64,000 bases of DNA from Sarcocystis neurona (Eukaryota > Apicomplexa > Conoidasida > Eucoccidiorida > Sarcocystidae), in the NCBI GenBank assembly GCA_000727475.1, contig KL647316.1:559623-623622 (forward strand). Direction: 5' to 3'. Below, in pieces: positions 23,852-34,900 of this stretch (its first letter is position 1; each line of letters opens with the position of its first letter). The translations under genes were made by a program, and so were the position numbers. The notes below the pieces were generated by a model that worked only from the letters and a program-made list of their open reading frames with translations, was not told the origin of the DNA and did not search any database.

Positions 23852-26699
23852 TGTGTCGGTAAACTAACAAATCGATGCATGTACATACAGGTTTATCTGC
23901 AACACTTCACTGGACCACACAAAGATACATATGTATATATATATATATATATATATCCATGTATCTACCCTATATACGTAGTAACTCATATATGTATACA
24001 CGTACACGTGCGCAGCACCAGCGCGAGACACTCTTTTCTACAAAGCGCTGCCGCTGCGCAGATATGCTACTGCTGCGCGCTGGAGAGAGCAGGCGGCAGC
24101 ATCCTGTTTAGGAGCGGCAGCAAAAGGTCCACGAGAATACGCGGGTAAAGTAGTGAATGTATCTCACGTTGGGTCTACCAGAAGTAGCTCGCACATAAGT
24201 CTGCAAGCGAAAGCTGTTCACGGTAAGAGAACTAGCTGTCTGCGCGTGATCATGTTAAAACCGAATGCGGAAACGGGAAGTATTCAGAGTGTGCAAGCGT
24301 GCGCATGCATAAAGGAGAGCAGAAAAGGATCAGTCCTACGAGGAATATATACAAGAACGGCGGCATGCAAAATAAGGTTACCGACAAAATATTGGTATCC
24401 ATTTTTCAGCCATCTTTAGTCACACAGCTACGCAAGATGAATATAAATCCGTGCGGGGATCTGCGTAACACACGGCTCTACAGCCCATTACCAGTCATGA
24501 ATATATACATATATATGTGTAGTAGTCCTTCACGAGGCAGCATATGTGTCGCGCCCCAGTGCTGCACTCTGAAAAGACAACACGTAACTCAGACTGAAGT
24601 CGCGAGTAATACGTTGTGCACTAGTTGTTACGGTGCGGGCGAGCGCCGTGTAGAGACTTCCCTTTGTGTTGTCTGAAATAGGATACAAAACAGAAATGCT
24701 CATGTGGATTTCCCACGTTGACAACATTGCAGTACGGAAATCTATTTATAACAGTCAAATTAGAGGAACACGGAAAAGTGTTTTTTCTGTAGACGTAAAC
24801 GGGACAAGGGATCAGACTATTTTCTCATTTTGCAAAAGTGAACTGGAACTCGTGGCACCAGTGGAGGAAAAAGCGACGTGCACGTCGTCATAAAAGGGGC
24901 GGAAAACGGAATGTTCACGTATATTTTCAAAAAAGGAAAACATCGGTTAAGCTATTCTACAAGTGAGTCATCAATGGCGCGCGGGTCGGCCACCCGGTGT
25001 TCTCACTCGCATGCAAATCGCTTGAATGCTATGGTCATCCCGTGCAGTGGTGTGCATGTAACTCATCTTCGGTAATTTGATCCACGAAATCAAGTGCATG
25101 GACGACCGCAGAGCAGCTGTTAAACCTAGACAGCAAGGCAAGCTTCCTGTCGGAAAATAACTTGAGGCGATTGGAAGGAAGGTATACGCAGCGTGTAGGG
25201 AAAAGCGTCTTGAAACAACCTTGGGAGATCATGACGGACAGCAGCGGAGGTGGGAGAGATCAGTGAAGGAATTTGTACATCCCTCGTAGCTGGTGAAATG
25301 TGAAGAGGACTTACCAAGTTGGCTATCAAGGATGAACGAGGGAGTGGCTTGGCTCCACTTGTGAGAAGATGGTGAGCACCGCATTCATAGTGGAAATCGT
25401 ATCGAGTGTTGGATATACACCATATCATGCTACATCTTTTGCATTATGTTTTGGTCAGAAATACGCCCACCGTCAACACCGGCATGGAAAACGCTCATTT
25501 GTCCAAGTAGGACGCTTTACGAGCAGTAAATGTGTGTGACGGCTGATGTTCGCGTATTTTCAAAGTCACGCCGCCGCCAGAGACACCCGAAGCAAAGGGA
25601 ACGCAAGTATAACGTCGCTGCTTTCTCCTACACTTGGCAGTATTCTGAGCTGACTTATACTTTGCGAATATGTGCATGCATATTCAACACACGTACGCAA
25701 AAATCGCCACACACTTGTAGACGGATGGGTGAGCAAGAACACGTCTTCGCATCCAGGTGTGATGTATACTGCCGCATCCGTACATAAATGAGTACGTAAA
25801 CATGTGTGTGCGCTAGCACACAATTCGGTAGATAACGGAGAAAAGCGGAGGGCACTAAGATTTCCAGATGGTCACAAACGTCAAACTATAGAAGTAGTAA
25901 AGGTCTCAACACGCCGTTACTCGAACTCCAGTGAGATTCGCGATCGCAACACACTCGCCCTCACCGTCGGCGCATCAGTAAGGGTCTTCCTCATACCAAT
26001 GCTCCGTGAAAGTCGTTCCCGCTTTCAAACTTTCTTTGACGTATATGCCATAGGATGTGCAAAAATATTGTCGGCCCTATCGCACTCATACCGACACGAA
26101 GGTAGTTTTGGCGGATCCGGGAGGCGTTAAAGTGGAAGAAACAGGAGCAGAGGGTGCTCCCGGTCCAGCATAGAAAGGCAGAAGACAAGATTGTCTAACG
26201 TCAAATTCTGTAAAGGGCTGAAGAGGGGGGAGATGAATGACGAAATTTATCTTTGTGACAGCCGCGTGATTTAGGAGACTAATCGGGTCAGTGAGGCAAT
26301 TTTTGACAAAGTAGGTTACCAGAGCAACCGTGGCACTCATGACTTCAACTGGCAGATGGGCTTGTTCTCAAGTTACGCTTAACTGTAATCGTCACATTCG
26401 TGTAGGCGTACTGCAACCTGACAGTTCAATGGAAAGGCGTCTCTTTGACGATCCTGGGGCACTCCCCTTGTATTCGCGTATTAGGACCTGCCTTTCTGCA
26501 TAAGCAGTAGTTTCATTTCGCGCGGCGTGTATGGTAGACGTTCGCAGTGTCGTAGTGAGTAACGCTGATGTAGAATCAGGTGGACACTAGGACTGCACGC
26601 ATAAACGCTTCCAAGTACAATCGCCAAGTCTTAACTGTTACCGTTGAAGGTAACGGGCTTCACAGACAATATAAGTTGTGTGCGCTGTATTCAGCTACG

Positions 26700-26850
26700 A
26701 ATGCCGCATCCTCCTCGTGGATACGTCCTCCTGCTGTGGCGGTATTCAAGTGAGTTCATCACGAAGGGTTCACCAATGAGCGCCCCATCCCGCTCGAGCA
26801 CGAGTCCTGCTGTGGCGAAATTCACGTGAATTCGTCACGAAGGGTACCCT
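26700..26850 (-). pseudogene. RNase H-like retroelement fragment
   Basis: Minus-strand translation gives FATAGLVLERDGALIGEPF followed by SLEYRHSRRTYP. This follows the Ty3/Gypsy RNase H pattern: a DFA(I/T)GAVL-like start, then an alternative-substrate loop, then SR-L---ER-Y. Key acidic residues are not preserved and a stop follows shortly, so it is a relic. The local duplication makes the match less certain. Confidence 0.35.
26729..26849. repeat. 76-bp-period imperfect duplication
   Basis: tcctgctgtggcg followed by a similar 30-bp tail (gtgagttcatcacgaagggt versus gtgaattcgtcacgaagggt) starts at 26729 and again at 26805. The minus strand across it reads as an RNase H-like fragment (VNFATAGLVLERDG), so the duplication may lie inside a retroelement relic. 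Confidence 0.55.
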
Positions 26851-27607
26851 GGTAGAATACTTTATAGCTTGCGGTGAGGCCAGGTCAGTGCCTCCTCTTT
26901 TTTTACGTTGAGCAAAGAGCCTGATTTTCCTTGCTCAATTCAGGCTTCAAATGTCTAACTGCTTGCCAGAGATTCTGTCCGCTCTCCCGACTTGACACGA
27001 AATGTCACGTGTACTTGCGGGATCAACGGAGGGACAGACCACATCCGAGCCCTCCAGGAACTGAGCTGGAACTTGTTCGATACTTGTTCAGAAACTCTGA
27101 GTTGCCTCTTTATTATGAGTATCTACACCCCTGCTTGACTAATAAGAATTATTCCCACGGTACGCGTTCGTTCCTCATACTTCTCGTGTATTTCCACCGT
27201 CTTAGTAACCAGCGCTTTCCAAGAATGTCGCGAAGGCGGCCGGTGCCGTTATAGAGCGTACATACACCCAATGTCATAGGCCGCTGATCGTGCCCTATAC
27301 CTGTGCCCGCTGGTCAGTCTTCCCCACTTCGCGAGCTAATGTGAAGCAACGCATCTGGTGCTGGACCCACTGTTAAGTTGCTGTTTGTCTCTGCTGACAG
27401 TCGGAGGAAAGCTGCTCACTGGCACGTGATGGCGAAAAGAAGTGGGCTGATATGTGTGCTGTTGGCGGGCATGGGATGCATTTTCAGACAACCCGCCTTG
27501 GTAAAGGGGTTAATCACGCAAGGGGGACCATACGCTAGGATTGTCGATGTCCACAAAGGTACCTTCCTACGGTGCAGTCCACAACTACGCGTATGTAGAG
27601 CATTTAT

Positions 27608-27820
27608 CTATGATACCGATTCCGTGTTCACTGACCCGAACCACCCGCTCACTTGTACCTTTTGCACAGTACTTATTCTCCTGCAGGAACTGCATGCCTT
27701 CTGGATGAATTTAACCTCGGTGAAAATCCGACGCCACTGGAATGCGAGTGCACCTTCAGCAGGCTTAGTGAGACACGATAAGGAATCTGATGGTACATAA
27801 CCTGCCAAAATTGTTAACAT
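27608..27820 (-). pseudogene. Reverse-transcriptase tether (connection) fragment
   Basis: The minus frame contains SCLTKPAEGALAFQW, then IFTEVKFIQKACSS and GSVNTES. These correspond in order to the PLT-LL-K---F-W, the AF--LK-AL-SAPVL and the F-V-TDAS blocks that link RT to RNase H in Ty3/Gypsy elements. It ends in a stop and no intact YIDD motif was found upstream, so it is a fragment. Confidence 0.4.
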
Positions 27821-28010
27821 ATTTCTTCATTGTCGCGAAAATTCTAGATGAGGCAAAAGTCAAGTGCGCTGCCGTTTCAATGACGGCTACAGAGGAGGAA
27901 CAGCAGGTAAACGAATTCTGAGAAATCAGCCGTCACTAAACTGTACTTGACTCCCTCTCGTCAGGAGTGCGCCTCCATTCCATGCGAAGTCTGTTGTACT
28001 ATGCGAGTCG

Positions 28011-28250
28011 CTACGATACGTAAGAATCAATGAACAGCGACACATCCCAAACCCGATCTCCGAATTTGTCGTTTTGCCTGCAAACTAGCACTGCCTGGAG
28101 AAGACCGCACACATCTGGTATACCTCTCGTAGTCTTTTCATTGTGTGCAGCACTCATTTGGGCATCCGTTGGGCAGGAGTGTAAAAAGAAATGTCCGAGC
28201 TCGGACGACGTTATACCTAGTAGGCGTGCCAACAGACTACAAAAAACCAT
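28011..28250 (-). pseudogene. Integrase zinc-binding-region-like fragment
   Basis: The minus frame contains AAHNEKTTRGIPDVCGLLQA followed by VLVCRQNDK, which matches the GH-G--KT--(I)...V..Y(V)..C..CQ--K pattern of the retroviral-type integrase N-terminus. Only one of the two Cys of the final C-X2-C is kept. Decayed. Confidence 0.35.
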
Positions 28251-28971
28251 CTTTCTTTACATGTGTGTGTTCAGTCACTGAAGACGTGTCCATGCCGGTT
28301 TTTCAAGCGGTAAAGTCTATCTCTGCCACGATGACTACCTCCCTCCATACAAAAAAAATTGCCCATATTGACAGCTAATCGACTTAACCGAAGTGCACCA
28401 CCCATCAGCTGCAGAAGCGGGACCTTCTCTCGCCCTCAATACCACTAAACCTTCTCCAGTGTTACCACCACAGGCCGCACCTTCATGGGTCACCCCTCCT
28501 CGTGCCGCTGTAGAACCGATCTACACAAGTAGACCGCTCCCGTCCGAAGATGATCTTCTAGAGAAAAATGCCCCGACTCCTCCGGCCGACACTGAGGAAC
28601 TCTCACGCGCGAACAATGAGATCATAGCGCAGATGCCTGTACCGTAACCTACAGGCTGCTACGCGACTGGTGCTCAGGGGGGCCACGTTTTCCAAAAAGG
28701 CGTACCCAGAATTGCAGCGCCCACACTCGAAAGGAGGGTGGTCTTGTGCATTTTGTACAGTTAAGAAGCATGGTTGGTGTCTGGTGCTCTTGACCTCAGA
28801 AAGACGCCGATATAATGCCGCACATGGTGTACAGTCTTTGCATAAGGCAATTACGTTTAAGTGTGTCGCTGAAGGCGGTGCTGTGGATAATGACCGCGGA
28901 GCAGCGATTGTGAGAAAACTGTTAAACGTGACGTTGCTGATAACGCAACAGGACACGGAGTCCAAACAGAC

Positions 28972-29020
28972 GAGCTCACCAGATGAGCTCACCAGATGAG
29001 CTCACCGGATGAGCTCAGCA
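28972..29020. repeat. 13-bp tandem repeat, about four copies
   Basis: gagctcacc recurs at 28972, 28985 and 28998, with a last diverged copy at 29011 (gagctcagc). The unit is gagctcaccagat. It is the only short tandem array in the otherwise repeat-poor block. Confidence 0.8.
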
Positions 29021-29512
29021 TTTTGCCTAAACTCTCTTTAAGTTCAGTGAGAATCACACCACACTCTCCTTTGTAGTCGTCTTCAGTGTACCCTTGTGTA
29101 CTTTTGCAGCGGACTGCGTTAGGGCACCTAGACATCGGGCCAAGTCACTTCATGGCAAATCGACTAATCCGCTCATATCAAGCCTTAAATTTCGTCTTCC
29201 TCATCTACGTTTGTCCGTTAAAAACAAGTCACGTGTATCCGTCACTGGCACTCTAAAAACGCAGCTGCCCTCCGAAGCGAGGTACTACATAACCAGTGAT
29301 ACATGCAGACAAGTAAATCCGACTGTACATACGTATATACGTAGGAACGTATGTGCAACTGCGTCCGTTTAGGTCACCCCATGCACCCGTGAAACGGTTC
29401 CTACGCTAGTTGAGTACAAACTGCAGCTGCGTGTACGTACAAGTCACTGCAGCTGCTGGCTAAACACTTACCGTGCGAAAAAGCGCTGCCGAAAAAACAT
29501 TGACGTGGTTCG

Positions 29513-30010
29513 TCACATTCCCAGACAGAATTCCACCGAATTTGACATTTGCGTGCTTGTCACCATCGGACAGATGAGTCGCGATTTGTAGTGTTGCAGT
29601 TCACTCGGTCGGCAGCCATATCGTGGTGGTATTTGATTCACCACGACAGCCTTCAGGGTGAGTTTTGACAGCTGGGGACGTTCACCACTGGAATGATACG
29701 CCGTCTGATGCAGCCGGACAAAAGCATTCTGCCTGCTTGTCTTTAGTCGTGATGAACCGCGGAAACTTCTGCCATCACATTCCCCGGATTCGGCAACGTG
29801 TCGTCGGGAAAACATGCGTTTCTCGCCACGCAGAGATTCCTATAAGTGGAATCTGATAACATCAATAAATCTGACGGGGCGAGTACGCGGAGTTCCCACG
29901 CTGGACAAATCGTCCAGTTCACGTCGATTAAATGCGACCAACTGGCACTGCCCAGTCAGTCCCTCGCGTTTGGGTAACGGGCCAAAACCATCAAAATTAA
30001 CACCCGTTCG
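29513..30010 (-). pseudogene. Possible integrase C-terminal / chromodomain relic
   Basis: Downstream of the integrase core on the minus strand, a GFGPLPKREGLTGQ segment recalls the GPY/F module. Further on, VVVNQIPPRYGCRPSELQHY has the rough shape of a chromodomain start (V--I---R---G---Y). Stops and frame changes intervene and aromatic cage residues are not evident. Tentative, resting mostly on its position after the core. Confidence 0.25.
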
Positions 30011-30067
30011 GACAACTACCCATGGAGGTGTCGCGCTTCAATAAAAGTCACATAAAGAGCAACTTTA

Positions 30068-30364
30068 TTATGAACGCAGTTTTGTCCAAACGTGCTCTGG
30101 GTGGATCCACCCGGCGATGGTACTCCCAAGTCCAGGACTGTCTAGTCCTTTACTAAACGCGAACAATTCGAGTAGACGCGTACGAGTGCCAGCAAAGCCG
30201 GGCGCGTATGCTAGATCTGTGGCACTCAGTTTTCGTGCCTTGTCCCGTATCCACGTATTTCCCCCGTGACTTTCCCGTACATACCTCGTTACCGCAGAAT
30301 TGTTCGTTTCGGTTGCATGCACAAAATGTAAGCGGCCACCGGTGGGTGGGGTGGTTGTGTACAT
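30068..30364 (-). pseudogene. Chromovirus-type integrase core fragment
   Basis: The minus frame reads RLHFVHATETNNSAVTRYV, then RESHGGNTWIRDKARK and TRTRLLELFAFSKGLDS. These line up with the DR--K--HF-P---T--A--TA..., HG-P--I-SDR--RF and T-L-LS-AFHPQTDGQ blocks of Ty3/Gypsy integrases, in the right order and spacing. The second catalytic Asp region reads RDKARK rather than SDRDPRF, and stops follow, so it is inactive. This is the clearest retroelement remnant in the window. Upstream parts (RT, gag) are missing, as CAG-repeat sequence begins at about 30450. Confidence 0.55.
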
Positions 30365-31270
30365 CGCAGTTTGTTGTCGTCCTGGTCACACTACCAACTC
30401 TAGTTGGGATAGCATCTGATGAAGCAATACGCAACACCAGCACGGCAAAGGCAGCCAGTCTCTACGGAGGCAACGAGGCGAACGGTACTTGCCGCAGCAT
30501 GAGCGGCGCGCGAGCAACAGGCAGGTCCACCAACAGCAGGACCAGCAGCAACAGGCTTGCGTCGCGCGCTGCGGTGATCCAGCAGTAGCCGTAGCAACAC
30601 GAGCAGCTCCCGCTCTGCCTGTTGCGTCGTCGTAGAATGATACGAGTGGTTTCCCTACAGAACCTGTTTTTGCCCGCTGAAGTCTTTAACGATGGGTAAA
30701 AACAGTAATACCTTCGTACGGGAGACGAGTAGCTTGTATCCAGCAACTGGCGTTCTTGACATGCTGCTTGGGACCGTGGCGAAACAGTGTGACGGTGGAC
30801 GTGAGATGATGGTTGCGCCGTGCATGTGTCGTACTTGTACAGTGTCATTCAGCTTCTTCGTCTGATTGATGACGTTCCACTATCCGTGGAATCTCGTCCT
30901 TGCAGAGTTGACCTTTGTGTGACTGTCAGGAGCAGCAGCAGCCGCGCATAATTCTTCGTTTGTATTTCGTAGGTAAAGACCTGTCATATCTCGTTGGTCG
31001 TTAGTAGTAGAGAGCAGGCCTACGCGCGTCGAATCAGCACGAAAAAGCACCGGCAACGCAAATTTCTCGCCAGCAACCGTGGCAGACCATGTCCTCACTG
31101 CTTCTTCCTTCTCGTCTCTTCCACATATTTTCTTCTGAAAGAAAGGGAAGCTGCGCGATTCTTCGCAGGAATCTCTATTGTATCCCGCAGTTGGTGTCTG
31201 TTACCAGTGTTCCGCCTCGCAGTAGTGGGAAGCGGCGATCCCACGGGATGACCTCGCCTTGTGCGTTTTA

Positions 31271-31976
31271 AGTTTAGTTGTTGTCCTCGCTCCGAATTCT
31301 CTCTTATTCTTCGCTGTCAGCGTCAGTCCTAGTGTATGTACCCATTATCGGGGTCGCGCGTAATGGGACGTCAGGCTGTACACATGCAATTCCCACTGCG
31401 CGGCCCCTTTCTGTCCGTCTGTCTCGTCTCGATCTCCTCACTCACTTGTTCAATGTCTCGCGTGTTCGGCTACCTTCTAAGCAGCTGAAGAACTCGCGCT
31501 CAGCTCGTCAAAGAGCGGCTGCTGTAGCGAGCACCGCATCCTCAGTGACGGCATGAAGCCCCTTGCACTGGCGTCACTGCCCACGGAACAGCATCGGCCA
31601 CTAGCAGAAGGGGCAACTCCTCCGCTGCTCGGGCAGCACAGCCAACACGTAGGTAAAGATAAATATGCTCGAAGACACATCGTAGCAGTCGACAGGGCGC
31701 AAAAGCCCACAGCGGCACCACCCACAGCACATTATAGCGAGACTGAACGGGACAGACAGCGATAGCTCGACTACTGGCTGAGGCGTGGCCCTGCAGAATA
31801 ACTTAAGAGCGGCACCGGTCAGAATCGCGCAGTCAGTTCGGCTATCACTAGACAGTAGACAAGCGACAACTGCAGCAAAGCAGTTGGAGAGATTAGTAAA
31901 AGAGCAGTTAGGGTGTTTTTAACGGAGGTTCCTTTCACGTTCTGATCGTCTGTGTAGCGGTAGCTCGTAGGCCACT
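31271..31976 (+). promoter_or_regulatory. 5' flank of the giant gene, with a possible upstream ORF
   Basis: Between the retroelement block and the ATG at 31977 is a mixed-composition flank. A 70-codon ORF with its own ATG (31553-31765, KPLALASLPTEQHRPLAE...) sits about 210 bp before the main start and could be a uORF if it is in the transcript. No core-promoter motif could be assigned by eye. Confidence 0.3.
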
Positions 31977-34900
31977 ATGGAGGACGAGGAAGCGGACGCT
32001 GATGCGCTTCTGCGGCGCATGCAGTCAGCACTCCAGATGGACGACGAGGAGACTTCTGTGCTCTCTGCAGACTCCACCAGGAGAAGGGGCTCTCTGCATG
32101 CAGTGGACCTGTCTCTGTTTGGGCGGTCAGCGGCTGGTCGTGACGAGAGACAGGTTTCTGGGAATGCCGCAGTAGCAGTGCCAGAAGTGCTTTCCGCTGC
32201 TTCCGCCGCTGCTGCAGCCAGGACCGGTTCGTCGACAACTGAGCCGTCTGCGTCGTCGCTTCCAGGAGGCGATGCATTCGCCTACTCTCGCAGTCTGCTC
32301 CTGCGGCAGTCTGAGCAAGCAGCAGAGAGCAGGAGAAGCAGCGTATGCGGAAGAAGCTCAGGATTCACTCCACGTCTAGCCTATTCTTCACCATTCCCGA
32401 CTGAAAAGGAGACGGGAGAGGGGCGGCCTTCGGTCGCTGCCGCTGCAGCAGCGAGCCGCGCCGCGCCGCAGCATGCACCTGCAGGGAAGGCAAGCGTGTT
32501 CGAGAGCGTCACGAGCTCCCCTCGCTTGTTCTACGCGTCCTCCGCACCGCATCGGCACGTGGAACATAACAGCGCTTGCGGGGAAGGGGCAGGGGACGGC
32601 TCCGCTGCTGCCCTTTTCCCAGCGAATGCGGCAGCTGCTGCAGCGGGCCACGCCACAGAAGTTGTCCTTCGTGGGGGTTTACTGCAGCCAGTGCCTTTTC
32701 CTGCTTCTCGACCACCTAGTTCCGTCATTGCTGCCCGCACCCAGAATCTCGGTGTCGGTCTCGCTGCCCTACACAAAGCCTTGGCGCGCAAAAAAACCCA
32801 AGCTGCTGCTGCTGCCTCCTCCACTTCGGTGGCAGCGCCTTCGTCGTTCCCACATTCTCCGGGCGCTCTCGCAGCAGCAGCAGCGACGCACGGGGATGCG
32901 CCGTGTGAAGCACCTTCCTTTCGTCCAGCAGCCTCCGTTGCTGCAGCTGCAGATGCCGCTGTATCAGACGGGGGTGCCACGCCTGGTGTATCGTTTCCCT
33001 CGCCTGCGCCTACTGACTCTAGTGCGGCGGCTGCTGCTTCTTCTGCAGAAGCAACAGCAGTTGTGGAGGCAGCTCTAAGAAATAAAAGAATTAGTCAAAC
33101 TGTCGGCTTGTCCTCAACTTCATCAGATTTAACGACAATTCTTTCTTCCTCGTCCTCGACGTCCTTCTCCGGAGCTTCGCTCTGCTCTTCGTCTTGTGCA
33201 CCAAGTTCGTCAGCTTCCACGCCTTCGGCATGTCCGTCACGTTCTGCGTCCGTCCCTGCCCCTGCAGAGGAGGACGGGGTATCGGCGGCTGACTGGCCGG
33301 GTGAGGTGTTGTTTTCGACAAGAAGTGAGTTACCAGCAGCGACCCGCGTACGAGTCTCACAGCAAGCCGTGGATAAGACAGCAGAGAGTCATGTTGCTGC
33401 TTCTCCTGCTCTTGGTTCACGTTACTCGAAGACGAGCGGCGTGGCTGCTGGCAGCGGTGCTGACTCTGCCAGTGCTGTTCCCGTGCGACACGCGGTTCGT
33501 GGTGCTTCCGCAGAAGAATTACCAGCAGCAGTGCTGCGGGATGGGTGGGAAGGCAGACTTCATTCTGCCGGTGAAGCTGCTGCAGCAGCACCACGTGAGA
33601 GGATCAATAGGAGTACCACTGCGAATAAAAGACGTACAGGAACCTGCGTCTCTGCAGCAGTAGACACTGCGACAGCACGTGGAAGCGAGGCGACAAAAGC
33701 CACTGAAGCATACTCTCCTGCTGAGGCTGCTGCTGCTGCAGCAGCACCAGAAAGTGGGGGAACAGCTGGAAGACGCCCCACTGCTACTGAACAAGCAGCC
33801 GGAGCAGCATTTAACGAGGCTGTGCCAGTGTGGAGCAGCAGCTGTGGGGAATCGAAGGTACAAAAAACGACACTGCAGCAGGCAAGCGAGTCGCAGCAAG
33901 CGGCAGCAGGAGAGGCGGTAAAGGAAGAGGAGGAAGAGGAAGAAGATCTGGACAACAATGAAATATCAATTGAAGACGCCACTGCTGCTACTGCAGGCGG
34001 CGATCTTCCGTCTTACCCTTCGAAGCAACTTGCAGAAAACGGGGCAGGAGCGCCTTGCAGAAGGACGTGGTGCGTAGGAAGCCTTAGCAGCTACGTTTTG
34101 GCCGCAATAAAGGAAGAAGAAAGTGAAGCACTACGCGTGCCACCGCACATGGGGGAGTTTTTAGAGAGGGAGAGGGGGGGCGAAGAGGAGGAACTCGATC
34201 AGGCGGAGATGGCAGTGGCTGACTCGCCCACTCTTTCTTCTGCGTCTGCTTCTTTTGCGGAGAAGCAGGCAGCAAGGCTGCTGCGACAGCTGAAGGAAAT
34301 GCAACAGCAGCAGCAGGGGACGACCTGTCAGGAGGCACAGCACCTGCGAAGGGAAGGTCGTCTGTTTTTAGCAGAGGAAGAGGACGAAGAAACAATGGGT
34401 GCAGGACCCCCTGCTGCTTCCGATTCCTTTGGTGACGAGGGGCTGGCAGACGAGCATACGCTGTGTTTTGCTGGACTGCCGTGTGCAGAAGATCCTTCTG
34501 ATCATTTCAGTGCTGCTCTTGCTGCTGCTGCGTTGCCACGAGCAGGCGGGCAGGGTGCTGCAGCAGCGTCAGTCATATGGGGAGGAGAATACGAGGAGGA
34601 GACGCGACAGCTACTGCAGGCGCTGGAAGAGTACGGGAGACGCGTGGAATGGGAGCTGCTTGAAGAGCAGCGCTGCTTAGGACGAGCAGCAGAGGAGTTA
34701 CTGCATCACATCGATGTAGAAGCTGCTGCTGCCGCTTTTGAAATGCCGCTTCCTTGTAAAGACGCAGGTTCTGTCGGGTACGCCGAAGAAGATGATGAAG
34801 TGGAAGGGCTTGTCTCTGGAAAAATGGAAGGCGGAAGGCGCGAGGCGGGTAACGCTCTGCAGCGGCTACGCGGGGGCGGCCGCAGGACACGGAGAGCGTT

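Larger units (their letters stand above)
24100..31270. mobile_element. Repeat-poor block with decayed retrotransposon fragments
   Basis: CAG triplets and TA microsatellites almost disappear here and no long ORF exists on either strand. Several minus-strand pieces resemble parts of a Ty3/Gypsy chromovirus polyprotein (integrase core near 30.2 kb, other pieces near 28.1, 27.7 and 26.8 kb), each interrupted by stops and frameshifts. No LTR pair or target-site duplication was recognised by eye. Other parts (24.1-26.5 kb) show nothing identifiable. Confidence 0.5.

Noticed and set aside
28393..28647. Plus-strand Pro-rich 84-residue frame, considered as a gag piece
   Set aside because: No ATG start, no zinc knuckle, and opposite strand to the recognisable Pol fragments.
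28670..28999. Plus-strand frame with TVKKHGW, considered as RT motif 1
   Set aside because: The following RT blocks (GY/FSKLDL, YIDD) are absent; the resemblance is too short.
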